From Paenibacillus etheri (GTDB lineage Bacteria > Bacillota > Bacilli > Paenibacillales > Paenibacillaceae), in the NCBI RefSeq assembly GCF_001012825.1, contig NZ_LCZJ02000034.1, forward strand, positions 18,724 to 82,723: a DNA stretch of 64,000 nt. Direction: 5' to 3'. The number at the start of each line of letters is the position of its first letter. Position 1 is the first letter of the stretch. The translations under genes and the position numbers were made by a program. Shown here in pieces: positions 55,456-64,000 of the stretch. The notes below the pieces were generated by a model. That model was not told the origin of the DNA. It saw only the letters and a list, made by a program, of their open reading frames with translations, and made no database searches.

Positions 55456-57420
55456 TTATCGTAATAATCTTAGTCCATTTAGAATTACTAATATAGTACT
55501 GCCTTCATGCCCTATCACGCCAAAAGGAAGTGCGATCCCTTGCACAAAGTTGCTGATCATAAGCACTGCAATCACAGTTACAGCAAAAATCATATTTTGC
55601 TTCACAATACGCTGTGAACGACGCGCCAATGATATCGTTGAAGCGATCTCTTCTATATTATCATTCATAAGTACTACATCTGCTATTTCGAGTGCTGCGC
55701 CGCTCCCTTTCATGCCCATCCCCATGCCTACGGTTGCTGTCGCCAAAGCAGGTGCATCGTTCACACCATCACCAACCATAACAACGTGACCATACTTTTC
55801 ACGTAGAGCCTTGATATGCTTCACTTTATCCTCTGGTAATAGATCGGCAAATACCATATCTACTCCAGTTGTACCTGCAATGACCTGAGCTGTAGCCTCA
55901 CGGTCTCCGGTAAGCATTGCCACTTTAATCCCAAGCTCCTGCAGCTTTCGCACTGCGGCTTCTGCTTGTGGGCGAACCGTATCCTGTAAAGCAATCATTC
56001 CGGCAATTTGCTCACCGTCCAGAATGATGGAGACGGTCTTTCCTTCTTCAGCCAACTGCTGCCGCTTAAGTTTCCAATGCTCCAGTTCAGGATTCATAAC
56101 AGATGGAGTCAGCTCATCGAGCAAATTAGACTTCCCGATTCTCCAAAGATGTCCGTCGATTTGACCTTCAATCCCCCAGCCTGTGATGGTTTTACTGTCT
56201 TCTACTCCCTGAAGCTCTAAACCTTCCTCTTCCGCTTTACGCACAATCGCTTCCGCCAGTGGATGACGGGACATATGCTCAATGGATGCGCTAACCGTTA
56301 GTAACTCTTGACGATTGTAGCCTTCTCCTGCAATAAAATCAGTTACCTGTGGAGTTCCCTCTGTAAGTGTCCCTGTCTTATCGAACGCCACAACTGTTGT
56401 GCGTGCCATATTTTCCAGATGGACCCCGCCTTTAAACAGAACCCCTTTTCGCGCACTTTTGGAGATTGCTGACAGCATCGCTGGCATAATGGAAGAAACC
56501 AAAGCGCAAGGTGAAGCTACAACTAGAAAGACCATCGCTTTATAGAAGGTAGCGCTCCAGCTCCAGTCCAGCAAAAACGGCGGAAGGATAATCAGTGCCA
56601 CTGTCGAGGCTACGACTACCCGTGCATAGATAGCTTCAAGTCTTTTAATAAAACGCTGCGAGTTAGGAACTTCCGTTTCCGCCTCTTCTACCATTTTGAT
56701 GATTTTAGCAAAAAGAGTGTTCTCTGCAGCTTTCGTTACTTCAATATAAAGGGGGCCTTCTCCATTCACAGTGCCTGCAAAAACTTCGCTACCGGCATAT
56801 TTCTCCACAGGTACTGACTCTCCTGTAATGGAAGCCTGATCTACTGCCGATTCCCCCCGATATACCTTGCCGTCTGCCGGAATCAAATCTCCCGGGCGCA
56901 CAAGCAGCAGATCTCCGATCACCAGCTGGTCGATATTGACCTCATTCATGCTTCCTTGTTCAATACGCATAGCCGTAGCCGGCTTGAGTGCCATCAGCGA
57001 GGAAATATCCTTTTTACTACGTTCCATCGTATAACTCTCTAAGGCTCCACTGAGTGCAAAAATGAAAATAAGCATAGCACCTTCATTCCAGTACCCAATG
57101 GAAGCTGCGCCTAGTGCTGCTGCAATCATTAATAGGTTCACATCGAGATCCCGTTCTTTGACGAGCGTTTCTACGCCTTCCTTCGCTTTGTTCCAGCCAC
57201 CAATCGTATAAGAAATGACATAGAGTGCTATGGAAAGAATCTCTGACCATCCTCCAACGGACCAAGCAATGAGCATAAGCAGTCCGCTGCCCAGAGCAGC
57301 CTGCATTTCAGAATTGCTGAGCATGGCACGCGGATCGAATCGACGCTTTGGAGCGCCTGGCTTCTTCATGCTGCCAGAGATTGATTTCTGTTTAGGTAAA
57401 TGTTTTGATGTTGCTTGCAT
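55456..57420 (-). CDS. P1B-4-type metal-efflux ATPase (PfeT/ZosA-like)
   Basis: A 654-residue P-type ATPase. It has no N-terminal CXXC metal-binding domain. The phosphorylation site is DKTGTLTEG, the phosphatase-domain motif TGES, the hinge MVGDGVNDAPAL, and the membrane metal site consists of SPCAL (helix 6) and HEGST near the C-terminus (helix 8). SPC plus HEG(G/S)T defines the P1B-4 group, which exports Fe2+, Co2+ or Zn2+. Bacillus PfeT (ZosA) and Listeria FrvA are iron exporters. A strong Fur-like operator lies just downstream of the predicted promoter, which supports iron. An AAAGGACGG ribosome site precedes the ATG and joins a 65-bp-type repeat. Confidence 0.87.
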   Translation of the reverse strand: MQATSKHLPKQKSISGSMKKPGAPKRRFDPRAMLSNSEMQAALGSGLLMLIAWSVGGWSEILSIALYVISYTIGGWNKAKEGVETLVKERDLDVNLLMIAAALGAASIGYWNEGAMLIFIFALSGALESYTMERSKKDISSLMALKPATAMRIEQGSMNEVNIDQLVIGDLLLVRPGDLIPADGKVYRGESAVDQASITGESVPVEKYAGSEVFAGTVNGEGPLYIEVTKAAENTLFAKIIKMVEEAETEVPNSQRFIKRLEAIYARVVVASTVALIILPPFLLDWSWSATFYKAMVFLVVASPCALVSSIMPAMLSAISKSARKGVLFKGGVHLENMARTTVVAFDKTGTLTEGTPQVTDFIAGEGYNRQELLTVSASIEHMSRHPLAEAIVRKAEEEGLELQGVEDSKTITGWGIEGQIDGHLWRIGKSNLLDELTPSVMNPELEHWKLKRQQLAEEGKTVSIILDGEQIAGMIALQDTVRPQAEAAVRKLQELGIKVAMLTGDREATAQVIAGTTGVDMVFADLLPEDKVKHIKALREKYGHVVMVGDGVNDAPALATATVGMGMGMKGSGAALEIADVVLMNDNIEEIASTISLARRSQRIVKQNMIFAVTVIAVLMISNFVQGIALPFGVIGHEGSTILVILNGLRLLR

Positions 57421-57439
57421 AATAATCGCCGTCCTTTAA

Positions 57440-57580
57440 AGTTTTGTGTAGCGTTCCTTCTGTGACTCTTCTTCGCAACAAAACTTGCTTCGTAAGCATA
57501 CGCTTTGTTTTGTGAAGCCTAGCTTCATTGATTCCTCTTCGCAACAAAACTTGCTTCGTGAGCATAGCTTTGTTTTGTGG
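57440..57580 (-). repeat. 65-bp-type tandem repeat in the ATPase leader
   Basis: Two units start at 57440 and 57506, and a third partial one at 57571. They read AAAACTTGCTTCGTAAGCAT, ACGCTTTGTTTTGTGAAGC, CTAGCTTCATTGATTCCTC, TTCGCAAC, about 75 percent like the units before xylB, and end at the same distance from the ribosome site. Confidence 0.85.
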
Positions 57581-57636
57581 AGTTTTACTTCTGCCAAGTG
57601 AGAATGAGAGCCATTATTAAGACCCCTAAAATGACA

Positions 57637-57667
57637 CATGCTGCCCCGGCTTAGCCGGGACAGCATG
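57637..57667 (-). terminator. GC-rich hairpin between aroB-like gene and ATPase gene
   Basis: CATGCTG and CCCGGC pair with GCCGGG and CAGCATG around TTA. It may terminate the upstream aroB-like transcript or form part of the ATPase leader; the T-tract is weak. Confidence 0.55.
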
Positions 57668-57686
57668 ATTGATAACTATAGATAGT

Positions 57687-57736
57687 GAGAATGATAATCA
57701 TTGTTGCAATAGTACAACTATATTTCCTTAGTGCAA
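57687..57736 (-). promoter_or_regulatory. Predicted promoter with overlapping Fur-like box
   Basis: On the minus strand TTGCAC (57731-57736), 16 bases, TACTAT (57709-57714) form a promoter. Immediately downstream, GAGAATGATAATCATTGTT (plus strand, 57687-57705) matches 16 of 19 positions of the Fur consensus GATAATGATAATCATTATC. A weaker related box (TGAGAATGAGAGCCATTATTA) lies at 57599-57619. Confidence 0.7.
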
Positions 57737-57828
57737 CTTATATTTTAATCATACCACCAGGAATGAAAAAGTAAAGCCTATCTATTCAGCTAACCACCAT
57801 AAATTTCAGAATTTGTGCAGCTGCCCGA

Positions 57829-58968
57829 TTATTGACGAATTTTATATAAAAGTTCTGTTAGAACCTGTTCCTCGACTGGAGTGGAATAAGATCCATCCTC
57901 AAAGCGTTTCATTGAACCGATTCCTTCTTGGAATACAAACCTTATGCGTCCTTTACGTACTTTTTTATCTGTGTACATTTTATCGATTAGCATTCGGTCT
58001 GTAATGGTTACTGGGATTTCGGTTGGCAGACCTGCCTTCTGTAGCAAAGCAATTACCCGCTTTGCTTGGTCCGAAGTTACATATCCCAAGCGCTCTGCTA
58101 ACTGCACCTGAATAACAAGACCTATCGCAATAGCTTCACCATGTAACAAATCATAACCACTTAAAGCCTCCAGTGCTCGACCTGCGGTATGCCCCAGATT
58201 AAGAACTTGACGCAGGTTACTCTCCAATTCATCTTTCTCTACCACACCATATTTGATCTCACAATTGTGAAGTGCAATCCGTTCGCAAACCTCTCGATCT
58301 AATACTAGTTCACCTTCCGTGGTGACTACTTTATCCATATTCCGCTCCAAAAACTCGAAAAATCCCGCATCGGCGATGCAGGCATGTTTGATCGTTTCAG
58401 CCAAGCCGCTACGGAACTCACGAATCGGAAGTGTTCTCCAAGTCGCTAAGTCGATGTACACCTTTTGGGGTTGATGAAATACACCGATTAGATTAGTAGC
58501 GACAGGTGTATTTACGCCTGTTTTTCCGCCAATGGATGCATCTGCTGCCGCTAATAAGGTAGTTGCATAGTTCAAACTCGGCACTCCCCGGCCAAATGTC
58601 CCTGCCAAAAAACCTGCCAAATCCGTTACCGCTCCGCCTCCAATCGCAATAATACAGCAATCTCGGCCATACGAACGACTTAATAGCTGATCCTCAAGCT
58701 GTGCCTTCGTTTCACGGGTTTTGGACTTTTCTCCGGCGGGGAAAGAGAAAAGCTCCGCATGAAAACCGTTCTGAATCAGCTGTTCCTGCAAGGCTTGTCC
58801 ATATAGCGCTTCAACTTTGGAATCTGTAATAATCGCGTATTTGCTAACATTCTCTACGATTCCTCGTTTTAAGTCCTCTATTAATGAGTTAAATAAAGTT
58901 TCTCCGATCACAATATCGTAGGAATGGTCAACAACCTTCTTCAGGGCAACTCTAAAATTTGCGGACAT
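57829..58968 (-). CDS. aroB: 3-dehydroquinate synthase-like sugar-phosphate cyclase
   Basis: A 379-residue enzyme of the dehydroquinate-synthase fold. The NAD motif IGGGAVTDLAGFLAGTFGRG, the loop ADASIGGKTGVN with K149, and the metal ligands in GLAETIKHA, NLGHTAGRA and LLHGEAIAIG are intact. In standard AroB the next loop has a lysine in GKN, but here PVATN (T158) stands there, and the LLAQVDSS-type motif reads LLAAADAS. Other shikimate genes are absent nearby. It may be a divergent AroB or a cyclase acting on another sugar phosphate. An AGAGGCG site lies before the ATG. The leader may be structured. Confidence 0.8.
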   Translation of the reverse strand: MSANFRVALKKVVDHSYDIVIGETLFNSLIEDLKRGIVENVSKYAIITDSKVEALYGQALQEQLIQNGFHAELFSFPAGEKSKTRETKAQLEDQLLSRSYGRDCCIIAIGGGAVTDLAGFLAGTFGRGVPSLNYATTLLAAADASIGGKTGVNTPVATNLIGVFHQPQKVYIDLATWRTLPIREFRSGLAETIKHACIADAGFFEFLERNMDKVVTTEGELVLDREVCERIALHNCEIKYGVVEKDELESNLRQVLNLGHTAGRALEALSGYDLLHGEAIAIGLVIQVQLAERLGYVTSDQAKRVIALLQKAGLPTEIPVTITDRMLIDKMYTDKKVRKGRIRFVFQEGIGSMKRFEDGSYSTPVEEQVLTELLYKIRQ

Positions 58969-59244
58969 GTGCAGCGCCTCTTTTCAGTAGGATGCTAATA
59001 GATTCGAGCGCTAATTCAATTATCCTTTTTATGTAAAATAAATGAGGGTGCTGAAAGTAAATGGGGCTGGGGCAAGACTATATGACCCTGACGACAGCCC
59101 CTCATGGATGAAAGTTCAGGGTCACGGGACGACCTTATTTGATTTGATATACACTTAACTTCATTTGATTACTATTGAATAATGTCTTCGGGGTCCGAAA
59201 CTATGCTCAAAAAGAATAACAAAGAGCAGTGATTCTCTAATCAC

Positions 59245-59287
59245 AAAGAGCAGTGTTCCTCCGAAAATGGGGAAATCACTGCTCTTT
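59245..59287. terminator. Hairpin, probable terminator of the GC-rich gene
   Basis: AAAGAGCAGTG pairs with CACTGCTCTTT around a 21-base loop. An extra copy of AAAGAGCAGTG lies at 59221. The T-run is on the plus strand and a matching A/T-rich stretch on the minus side. Confidence 0.55.
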
Positions 59288-59299
59288 TATTATTATCGA

Positions 59300-59330
59300 T
59301 TCTAAATGAAACGTATCGTTTCATTTAGAA
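59300..59330. promoter_or_regulatory. Perfect palindrome, operator-like
   Basis: TTCTAAATGAAACG and CGTTTCATTTAGAA form a perfect 14-bp inverted repeat around TAT. The TGAAACG-N3-CGTTTCA core is like TetR-family operators. No regulator gene or divergent promoter is next to it. Confidence 0.5.
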
Positions 59331-59368
59331 GTGCAAGTGGCTTATGGGACAGCCACTGCGTTGCTTTG

Positions 59369-60436
59369 TTACGGCCTTCCACCGGCGGCAGTATCCAGTG
59401 TTTCCTGCTGCCTGGCGATCCAGATCAGACAGGCTGCTCTAAGCAGCGCCTCGGTCCGCTGACCGACGCTGCAAAAGATCCCACTGAGGCCGATCCGATA
59501 CAGATCGGCCAAAGCCGCCGCCGCCGGATTCCCCGCGGCGAGAACTACCGCCGCCGGCTTCACGCTCCGCACGGCGGCAAGGATCTCCCCCGCCGCCAGG
59601 GCGAAGCCCTCTGCGGCGGCCCCTTCCGGCGCGAGCTCGCTTGCCGCGCCGTCGAGCACTAGGAAATCGGCGATGCGCACGATTTCCGCGGCGGCGGAGG
59701 GCTCCACATCGAGCGCGATCAGCGCCCCGATGCGGCACGCCGCCGCATAAGCGTGGCCGAGTGTCTGATCGGCCACGACCTCGATGAATTCGCGCTTTGC
59801 CGCGAATTCGGCGCCGCTTGCGGTGTAGGCGACCAGCAGGTCCAGGCGGCAATCGCCGCCTTGCCGCTGGCTCTCCGCCACCGCAGTAAAAAGCGCTTCG
59901 AGCTGCGCGTCCTGAAGCGCGGCGAGCTTTGCGGGCTGCGCCGCAAGCTCCTCTGGATGCAGTAAGGTGACTGCTGCCCATTCACCATCCGGTGATTCCA
60001 GCAACGCTGTGGCCGCTGCTTGCAATCGATAGTAGATCCGCTGCAGAATTCGATTAGCCTGCAGTTCATCTTCACTGGATAACCAGTTCTCATAAAGACA
60101 GAACAATTCAGGTTCGAGCAGCCATTCCTCACTTCGTATCAGACAAGGGCCGGCTTGAACGGATTTTTTTCCTTCCCGTACAGTAGGGCGTTCTTCTCGT
60201 CCTTCACGCAGTACTAAGAATGCCGACTGTTCCCCGGGCCGCTTAAAATAAGAACGGTTCAAAGGTTCTACGACATCCCTCTGCTCTACCCCGGTGATAA
60301 ATTCTGCGGCGGCGGAGGCTACGGATCCGGCTTGGCTCATTTCCATCCCTACAGCCCGATCACCGGTCTTATACATGAACTTGAACGGGCGCTCTTCACT
60401 ACTCCGAAAACCATCCTGCTGACGTTCACCCTTCAT
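59369..60436 (-). CDS. GC-rich gene of unknown function, possibly with a PEP-utilising-enzyme-like barrel
   Basis: A 355-residue soluble protein. The first 120 residues are hydrophilic without clear fold. The last 170 are alanine-rich; CRIGALIALDVEPSAAAEIV, RIADFLVLDG, VVLAAGNPAAAALADLYRIGLSGIFCS resemble in order the EI/PPDK-type motifs (G-MIEIP, DFFSIGTNDL, CGE-A-DP...G), but key acidic residues differ. I would not assign an activity. Bases 59440-59960 are much richer in GC than the rest of the window. The ATG at 60436 has AAAGGGTGGG upstream; a GTG four codons earlier is possible. Confidence 0.6.
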   Translation of the reverse strand: MKGERQQDGFRSSEERPFKFMYKTGDRAVGMEMSQAGSVASAAAEFITGVEQRDVVEPLNRSYFKRPGEQSAFLVLREGREERPTVREGKKSVQAGPCLIRSEEWLLEPELFCLYENWLSSEDELQANRILQRIYYRLQAAATALLESPDGEWAAVTLLHPEELAAQPAKLAALQDAQLEALFTAVAESQRQGGDCRLDLLVAYTASGAEFAAKREFIEVVADQTLGHAYAAACRIGALIALDVEPSAAAEIVRIADFLVLDGAASELAPEGAAAEGFALAAGEILAAVRSVKPAAVVLAAGNPAAAALADLYRIGLSGIFCSVGQRTEALLRAACLIWIARQQETLDTAAGGRP

Positions 60437-60592
60437 CTTCGCACCCACCCTTTATCTTTGGATTGCTGCCGGTACGCCAAGTTAATAAACATCATGCACC
60501 GACATCTTATTACCACACTTATAAATACGGGAACCTCCCATGAAATATGCAAGCGTTACCAAATGATGTGAATAATTTAGCCTTATTAAATC

Positions 60593-60631
60593 ACAAAAAA
60601 AAGGCATCGCCGCATAACAGCAAATGCCTTC
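60593..60631 (-). terminator. Terminator of metY
   Basis: AAGGCAT (60601-60607) pairs with ATGCCTT (60624-60630), and eight T follow on the minus strand. Confidence 0.8.
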
Positions 60632-60647
60632 CTTGAACTTCATTGTT

Positions 60648-61955
<1,308 letters not shown>

Positions 61956-62129
61956 TTATAAATAAGAATAGAAATCTTTAACAAATAATTATTTTACCCA
62001 TTCTCTCATAAACGACATCATTTGAAAAGAAAAAAATCTTATTATTCCGGTGCGAATTATTATATTTCAGTTTATTCGAAAGAAACCCTGTCCGATAAAA
62101 ATCAGATAACGCTTTCAATATAAAACAAT

Positions 62130-62170
62130 ATAGCGGCGGACAAAGCTTGTCCACCTCATCTCACCGCTAT
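62130..62170 (-). terminator. Hairpin after deoC
   Basis: ATAGCGG pairs with CCGCTAT, with an inner GGACAA/TTGTCC stem. It is 19 bases beyond the deoC stop on the minus strand, with a T-rich tail. Confidence 0.55.
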
Positions 62171-62188
62171 CGATTTTCTTATCGCCTT

Positions 62189-62866
62189 TTAGTAATTGCT
62201 TTGACTAGTTTCACCCTTAGCAATCGCTACACCGCCGCTGGTACCAATACGGCTTGCACCTGCTTGTACCATTACATGTGCATCTTCTGCACTACGAACA
62301 CCACCGGAAGCCTTCACACCCACATTAGGTCCAACCGTTGCACGCATCAGCGCGATATCTTCCTTCGTTGCTCCACCTGTAGAGAATCCTGTGGATGTTT
62401 TTACGAAGTCTGCTCCAGCTTCAACAGAAAGCTTGCAGGCACGAACCTTTTCTTCTTCCGTTAATAAACAGGTCTCGATAATGACCTTAGTCAGTGCTTT
62501 ACCGCGAGCTGCGTCTACAACTGCTGCAATATCACGTTTAACCAGTTCATTGTTGCCATCTTTCAACGCTCCGATGTTGATGACCATATCCACTTCACCT
62601 GCACCATTAGCGATAGCATTGGTGGTCTCAAATGCTTTGGTCTCTGTTGTCGAGGATCCGAGCGGGAAGCCGATAACTGTACATACTTTAACCTCAGGCG
62701 TATCCTTCAACACTTCATGGGCAGTAGCTACCCAAGCTGGGTTTACGCAGACCGAAGCAAATTTATAAGCTTTTGCTTCCTCTGCCAATTTAACGATATC
62801 TTCTTTCCGTGCATCTGCTTTAAGCAGTGTATGATCAATGATCCGCGATAGTGTAATTTCGCTCAT
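62189..62866 (-). CDS. deoC: Deoxyribose-phosphate aldolase
   Basis: A 225-residue class I aldolase with the TIM-barrel residues D93 (EVDMVINIG), K156 ([14 protein letters not shown]) and K185 (VGVKASGGV). It cleaves deoxyribose-5-phosphate to glyceraldehyde-3-phosphate and acetaldehyde during nucleoside breakdown. The start at 62866 ([16 protein letters not shown]) is preferred because GGAGGA is nine bases upstream, whereas an ATG three codons earlier directly follows that site. No nucleoside phosphorylase or transporter gene is linked. Confidence 0.93.
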   Translation of the reverse strand: MSEITLSRIIDHTLLKADARKEDIVKLAEEAKAYKFASVCVNPAWVATAHEVLKDTPEVKVCTVIGFPLGSSTTETKAFETTNAIANGAGEVDMVINIGALKDGNNELVKRDIAAVVDAARGKALTKVIIETCLLTEEEKVRACKLSVEAGADFVKTSTGFSTGGATKEDIALMRATVGPNVGVKASGGVRSAEDAHVMVQAGASRIGTSGGVAIAKGETSQSNY

Positions 62867-63054
62867 TTTTGTCATTCCTCCATGATTTGGATAGTGAATT
62901 TTTTTCATCTCTGTAATCATACCAATAGAACTCTGCTTTGCAAAGTCGACTGGGCACTCAGCCCCCACTCCAACCTCGGTTAACTCATATAAATATATTT
63001 GGAGCAGGTCATTATTTACTTAATTATCTTTTCAAGTTAATTTTATACCTTACG

Positions 63055-63873
63055 ATGGGATTCAAGGCCGCTCAAAAAGCGCTGCACGAAGCCAATTTGC
63101 TAGGTGAGGATATGGATATGATCATGTTCGCTTCACAGACACCGGAATATACCTATCCTACCAACGCACTCCTGCTGCATCGTATGCTTCAAGGTAAACA
63201 TCGGACCATTACGCAAGATTCCAATGCCAACTGTGCAGGAATGGTATCTGCCGTGGAGCAAACAAGTCGTTATATGCAGTCTAATCCTAGCATCTGGTAC
63301 GCGCTCGTCGTGGGAAGCGACTACAGCTCGGTGAACTGCAATACGGATGATGAAATTACTTACCCTAACTTCGGGGATGCCGCAGCAGCTGTCATTCTGG
63401 AACGGAGTAGCGAGCAATCAGGCTTCATTGACTCCCTTTATTACACTGACTCTGAGGGCTCCGAGAACATTATGTTCCCAGCTTGCGGTCTATCCAATAT
63501 TTATCACGAAGACATTACACCGGAGCAAATTCGGATACGCTGGACACCCTTTGACGGTACAGTATGTGTAGAGGCGGCGGTTGCAGACATGAAAGAGCTT
63601 CTTTCAAGGAACGGCCTGACTACAGATGATATATCTGCCTTCTGCCTTTCACAATTCTCCCTTAAAAATATCGAACTCATCCAAGATGGACTTGGACTTA
63701 CCGATGAGAAATTCATCTATGTAGGTGACGAGTTCGGTTATACAGCTACAAGCAGTCCTTTTATCGCCTTTCAACGCGGAGTCGAAGACGGACGAATCAA
63801 ACGTGGCGATTATGTATTCTTCTGGTCAGTTGGCGCTGGCTGGCAAATTCCTACGATGCTTTATCAATATTAA
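63055..63873 (+). pseudogene. N-terminally truncated 3-oxoacyl-ACP synthase III-like gene
   Basis: The frame encodes 272 residues of a KAS III (FabH-like) protein: MGFKAAQKALHEANLLGEDMD, then SQTPEYTYPTNA, the active-site cysteine at residue 60 in DSNANCAGMVSAV, and NFGDAAAAVILERS. In complete enzymes the cysteine is near residue 110, so about 50 N-terminal residues are missing; the 39 upstream codons in frame are not family-like. The HQAN-type catalytic histidine is replaced (LSQFSLKNI), as is the asparagine (GYTATSSP for GNTSAAS). No ribosome site precedes the ATG. It is probably a decayed fragment, or a non-canonical family member cut by rearrangement. A group II intron end abuts its stop codon. 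Confidence 0.7.
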
Positions 63874-64000
63874 TCGAGTAGGAGGGGGCGGCGAGCCCCC
63901 GACCTCTCACACCACCGTACGTACCGTTCGGTATACGGCGGTTCATGAAATATTCCGTAAGGAGTTGTATCTGTCCAATACACTCTTTAATCCATTGGAT
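63874..64000 (-). mobile_element. Group II intron, 3' end (partial, runs out of the window)
   Basis: On the minus strand 63944 to 63905 reads GAACCGCCGTATACCGAACG followed by GTACGTACGGTGGTG, the 34-base domain V hairpin of bacterial group II introns. It is followed by TGTGAGAGGTCGGGGGCTCG and CCGCCCCCTCCTACTCGA, a domain VI-like stem and intron 3' end adjoining the TAA of the ketoacyl-synthase fragment. The rest of the intron, including any reverse transcriptase gene, would lie beyond base 64000. Confidence 0.72.

Larger units (their letters stand above)
58969..59368. other. Structured intergenic region before the aroB-like gene
   Basis: No gene is convincing in these 400 bases. Nearest aroB, TGACCCTGA (59083) pairs with TCAGGGTCA (59116), and its loop (CAGCCCCTCA, 59095) can pair with GGGGCTG (59063) or TGAGGGTGCTG (59043). 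Further away, AAAGAGCAGTG (59245) pairs with CACTGCTCTTT (59277), and a perfect palindrome lies at 59300-59330. Confidence 0.65.

Noticed and set aside
57436-57666. 76-codon minus-strand frame with repeated CLRSKFCCEEES-like units
   Set aside because: It is a translation of the 65-bp tandem repeat in the ATPase leader; no ribosome site and better explained as a repeat.
59306-59981. Open frames on both strands within the GC-rich gene at 59369-60436
   Set aside because: Shadows of a GC-rich coding sequence: arginine-rich, no family features, no ribosome site.
62938-63054. Upstream extension of the ketoacyl-synthase frame by 39 codons
   Set aside because: The extension has no similarity to the KAS III N-terminus and no ribosome site; it overlaps the promoter side of deoC.

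Overview
The window is chromosomal DNA of an endospore-forming member of the Bacillales, most probably Paenibacillus. This rests on gene content: a yyaC sporulation gene, an rsbV-rsbW-sigB operon, YtxH, DUF1128, DUF948 and DUF6483 proteins, a CvfC/YpgR-like HEAT protein, YesMN-type regulators next to a sugar ABC transporter, xylose genes with ROK-type XylR, and strong AGGAGG-type ribosome sites. No rRNA, tRNA, CRISPR array, prophage or complete insertion sequence was seen. Mobile DNA is visible only at the right edge, as a probable group II intron end.

Layout. 1-9 kb: SdpI C-terminus, an O-antigen-ligase-like membrane protein with low-complexity inserts, a methyltransferase, PhzF, DUF6483, an alpha/beta hydrolase, YyaC, DUF1128 and asparaginase. 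9-15 kb: maltodextrin ABC importer (mdxEFG) divergent from a neopullulanase; each transcript starts with a terminator-containing leader and the two leaders are related in sequence. 15-27 kb: stress region with YtxH and DUF5665 proteins and a seven-gene operon, PP2C phosphatase with receiver, giant hybrid kinase, CheR-type methyltransferase, second hybrid kinase, RsbV, RsbW, SigB. This is the RsbY/RsbK/RsbM signalling logic known from Bacillus cereus, with one kinase more. Beyond it lie DUF948, DUF1328 and secreted proteins; SigB-like promoters can be read before the phosphatase and the DUF948 gene.

27-38 kb: NlpC/P60 endopeptidase with two SH3b repeats, a Mn-type CDF exporter, ABC-F protein, metallo-hydrolase, CvfC-like protein, lysine riboswitch plus lysP, and a transglutaminase-like protein. 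38-48 kb: a glycan-uptake locus (GH95 glycosidase, lipoprotein binding protein, two permeases, cre site, YesM/YesN two-component system) containing a 293-bp nested palindrome. 48-54 kb: xylB, xylA and xylR with cre and operator sites, a 65-bp tandem repeat, and four copies of a two-hairpin dispersed element at gene ends. 54-64 kb: glutaredoxin, thioredoxin reductase, a P1B-4 metal-efflux ATPase behind a Fur-like operator, a 3-dehydroquinate-synthase-like enzyme, an unrecognised GC-rich gene, metY, deoC, a truncated ketoacyl-synthase III gene and the group II intron end.

The most interesting parts are non-coding: the twin leaders of the maltodextrin genes, the 65-bp repeat shared by the leaders of xylB and the metal ATPase, the nested palindrome, and the possible pseudoknot before the aroB-like gene. 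All functional calls come from reading the sequence and from family knowledge; no database search was run.
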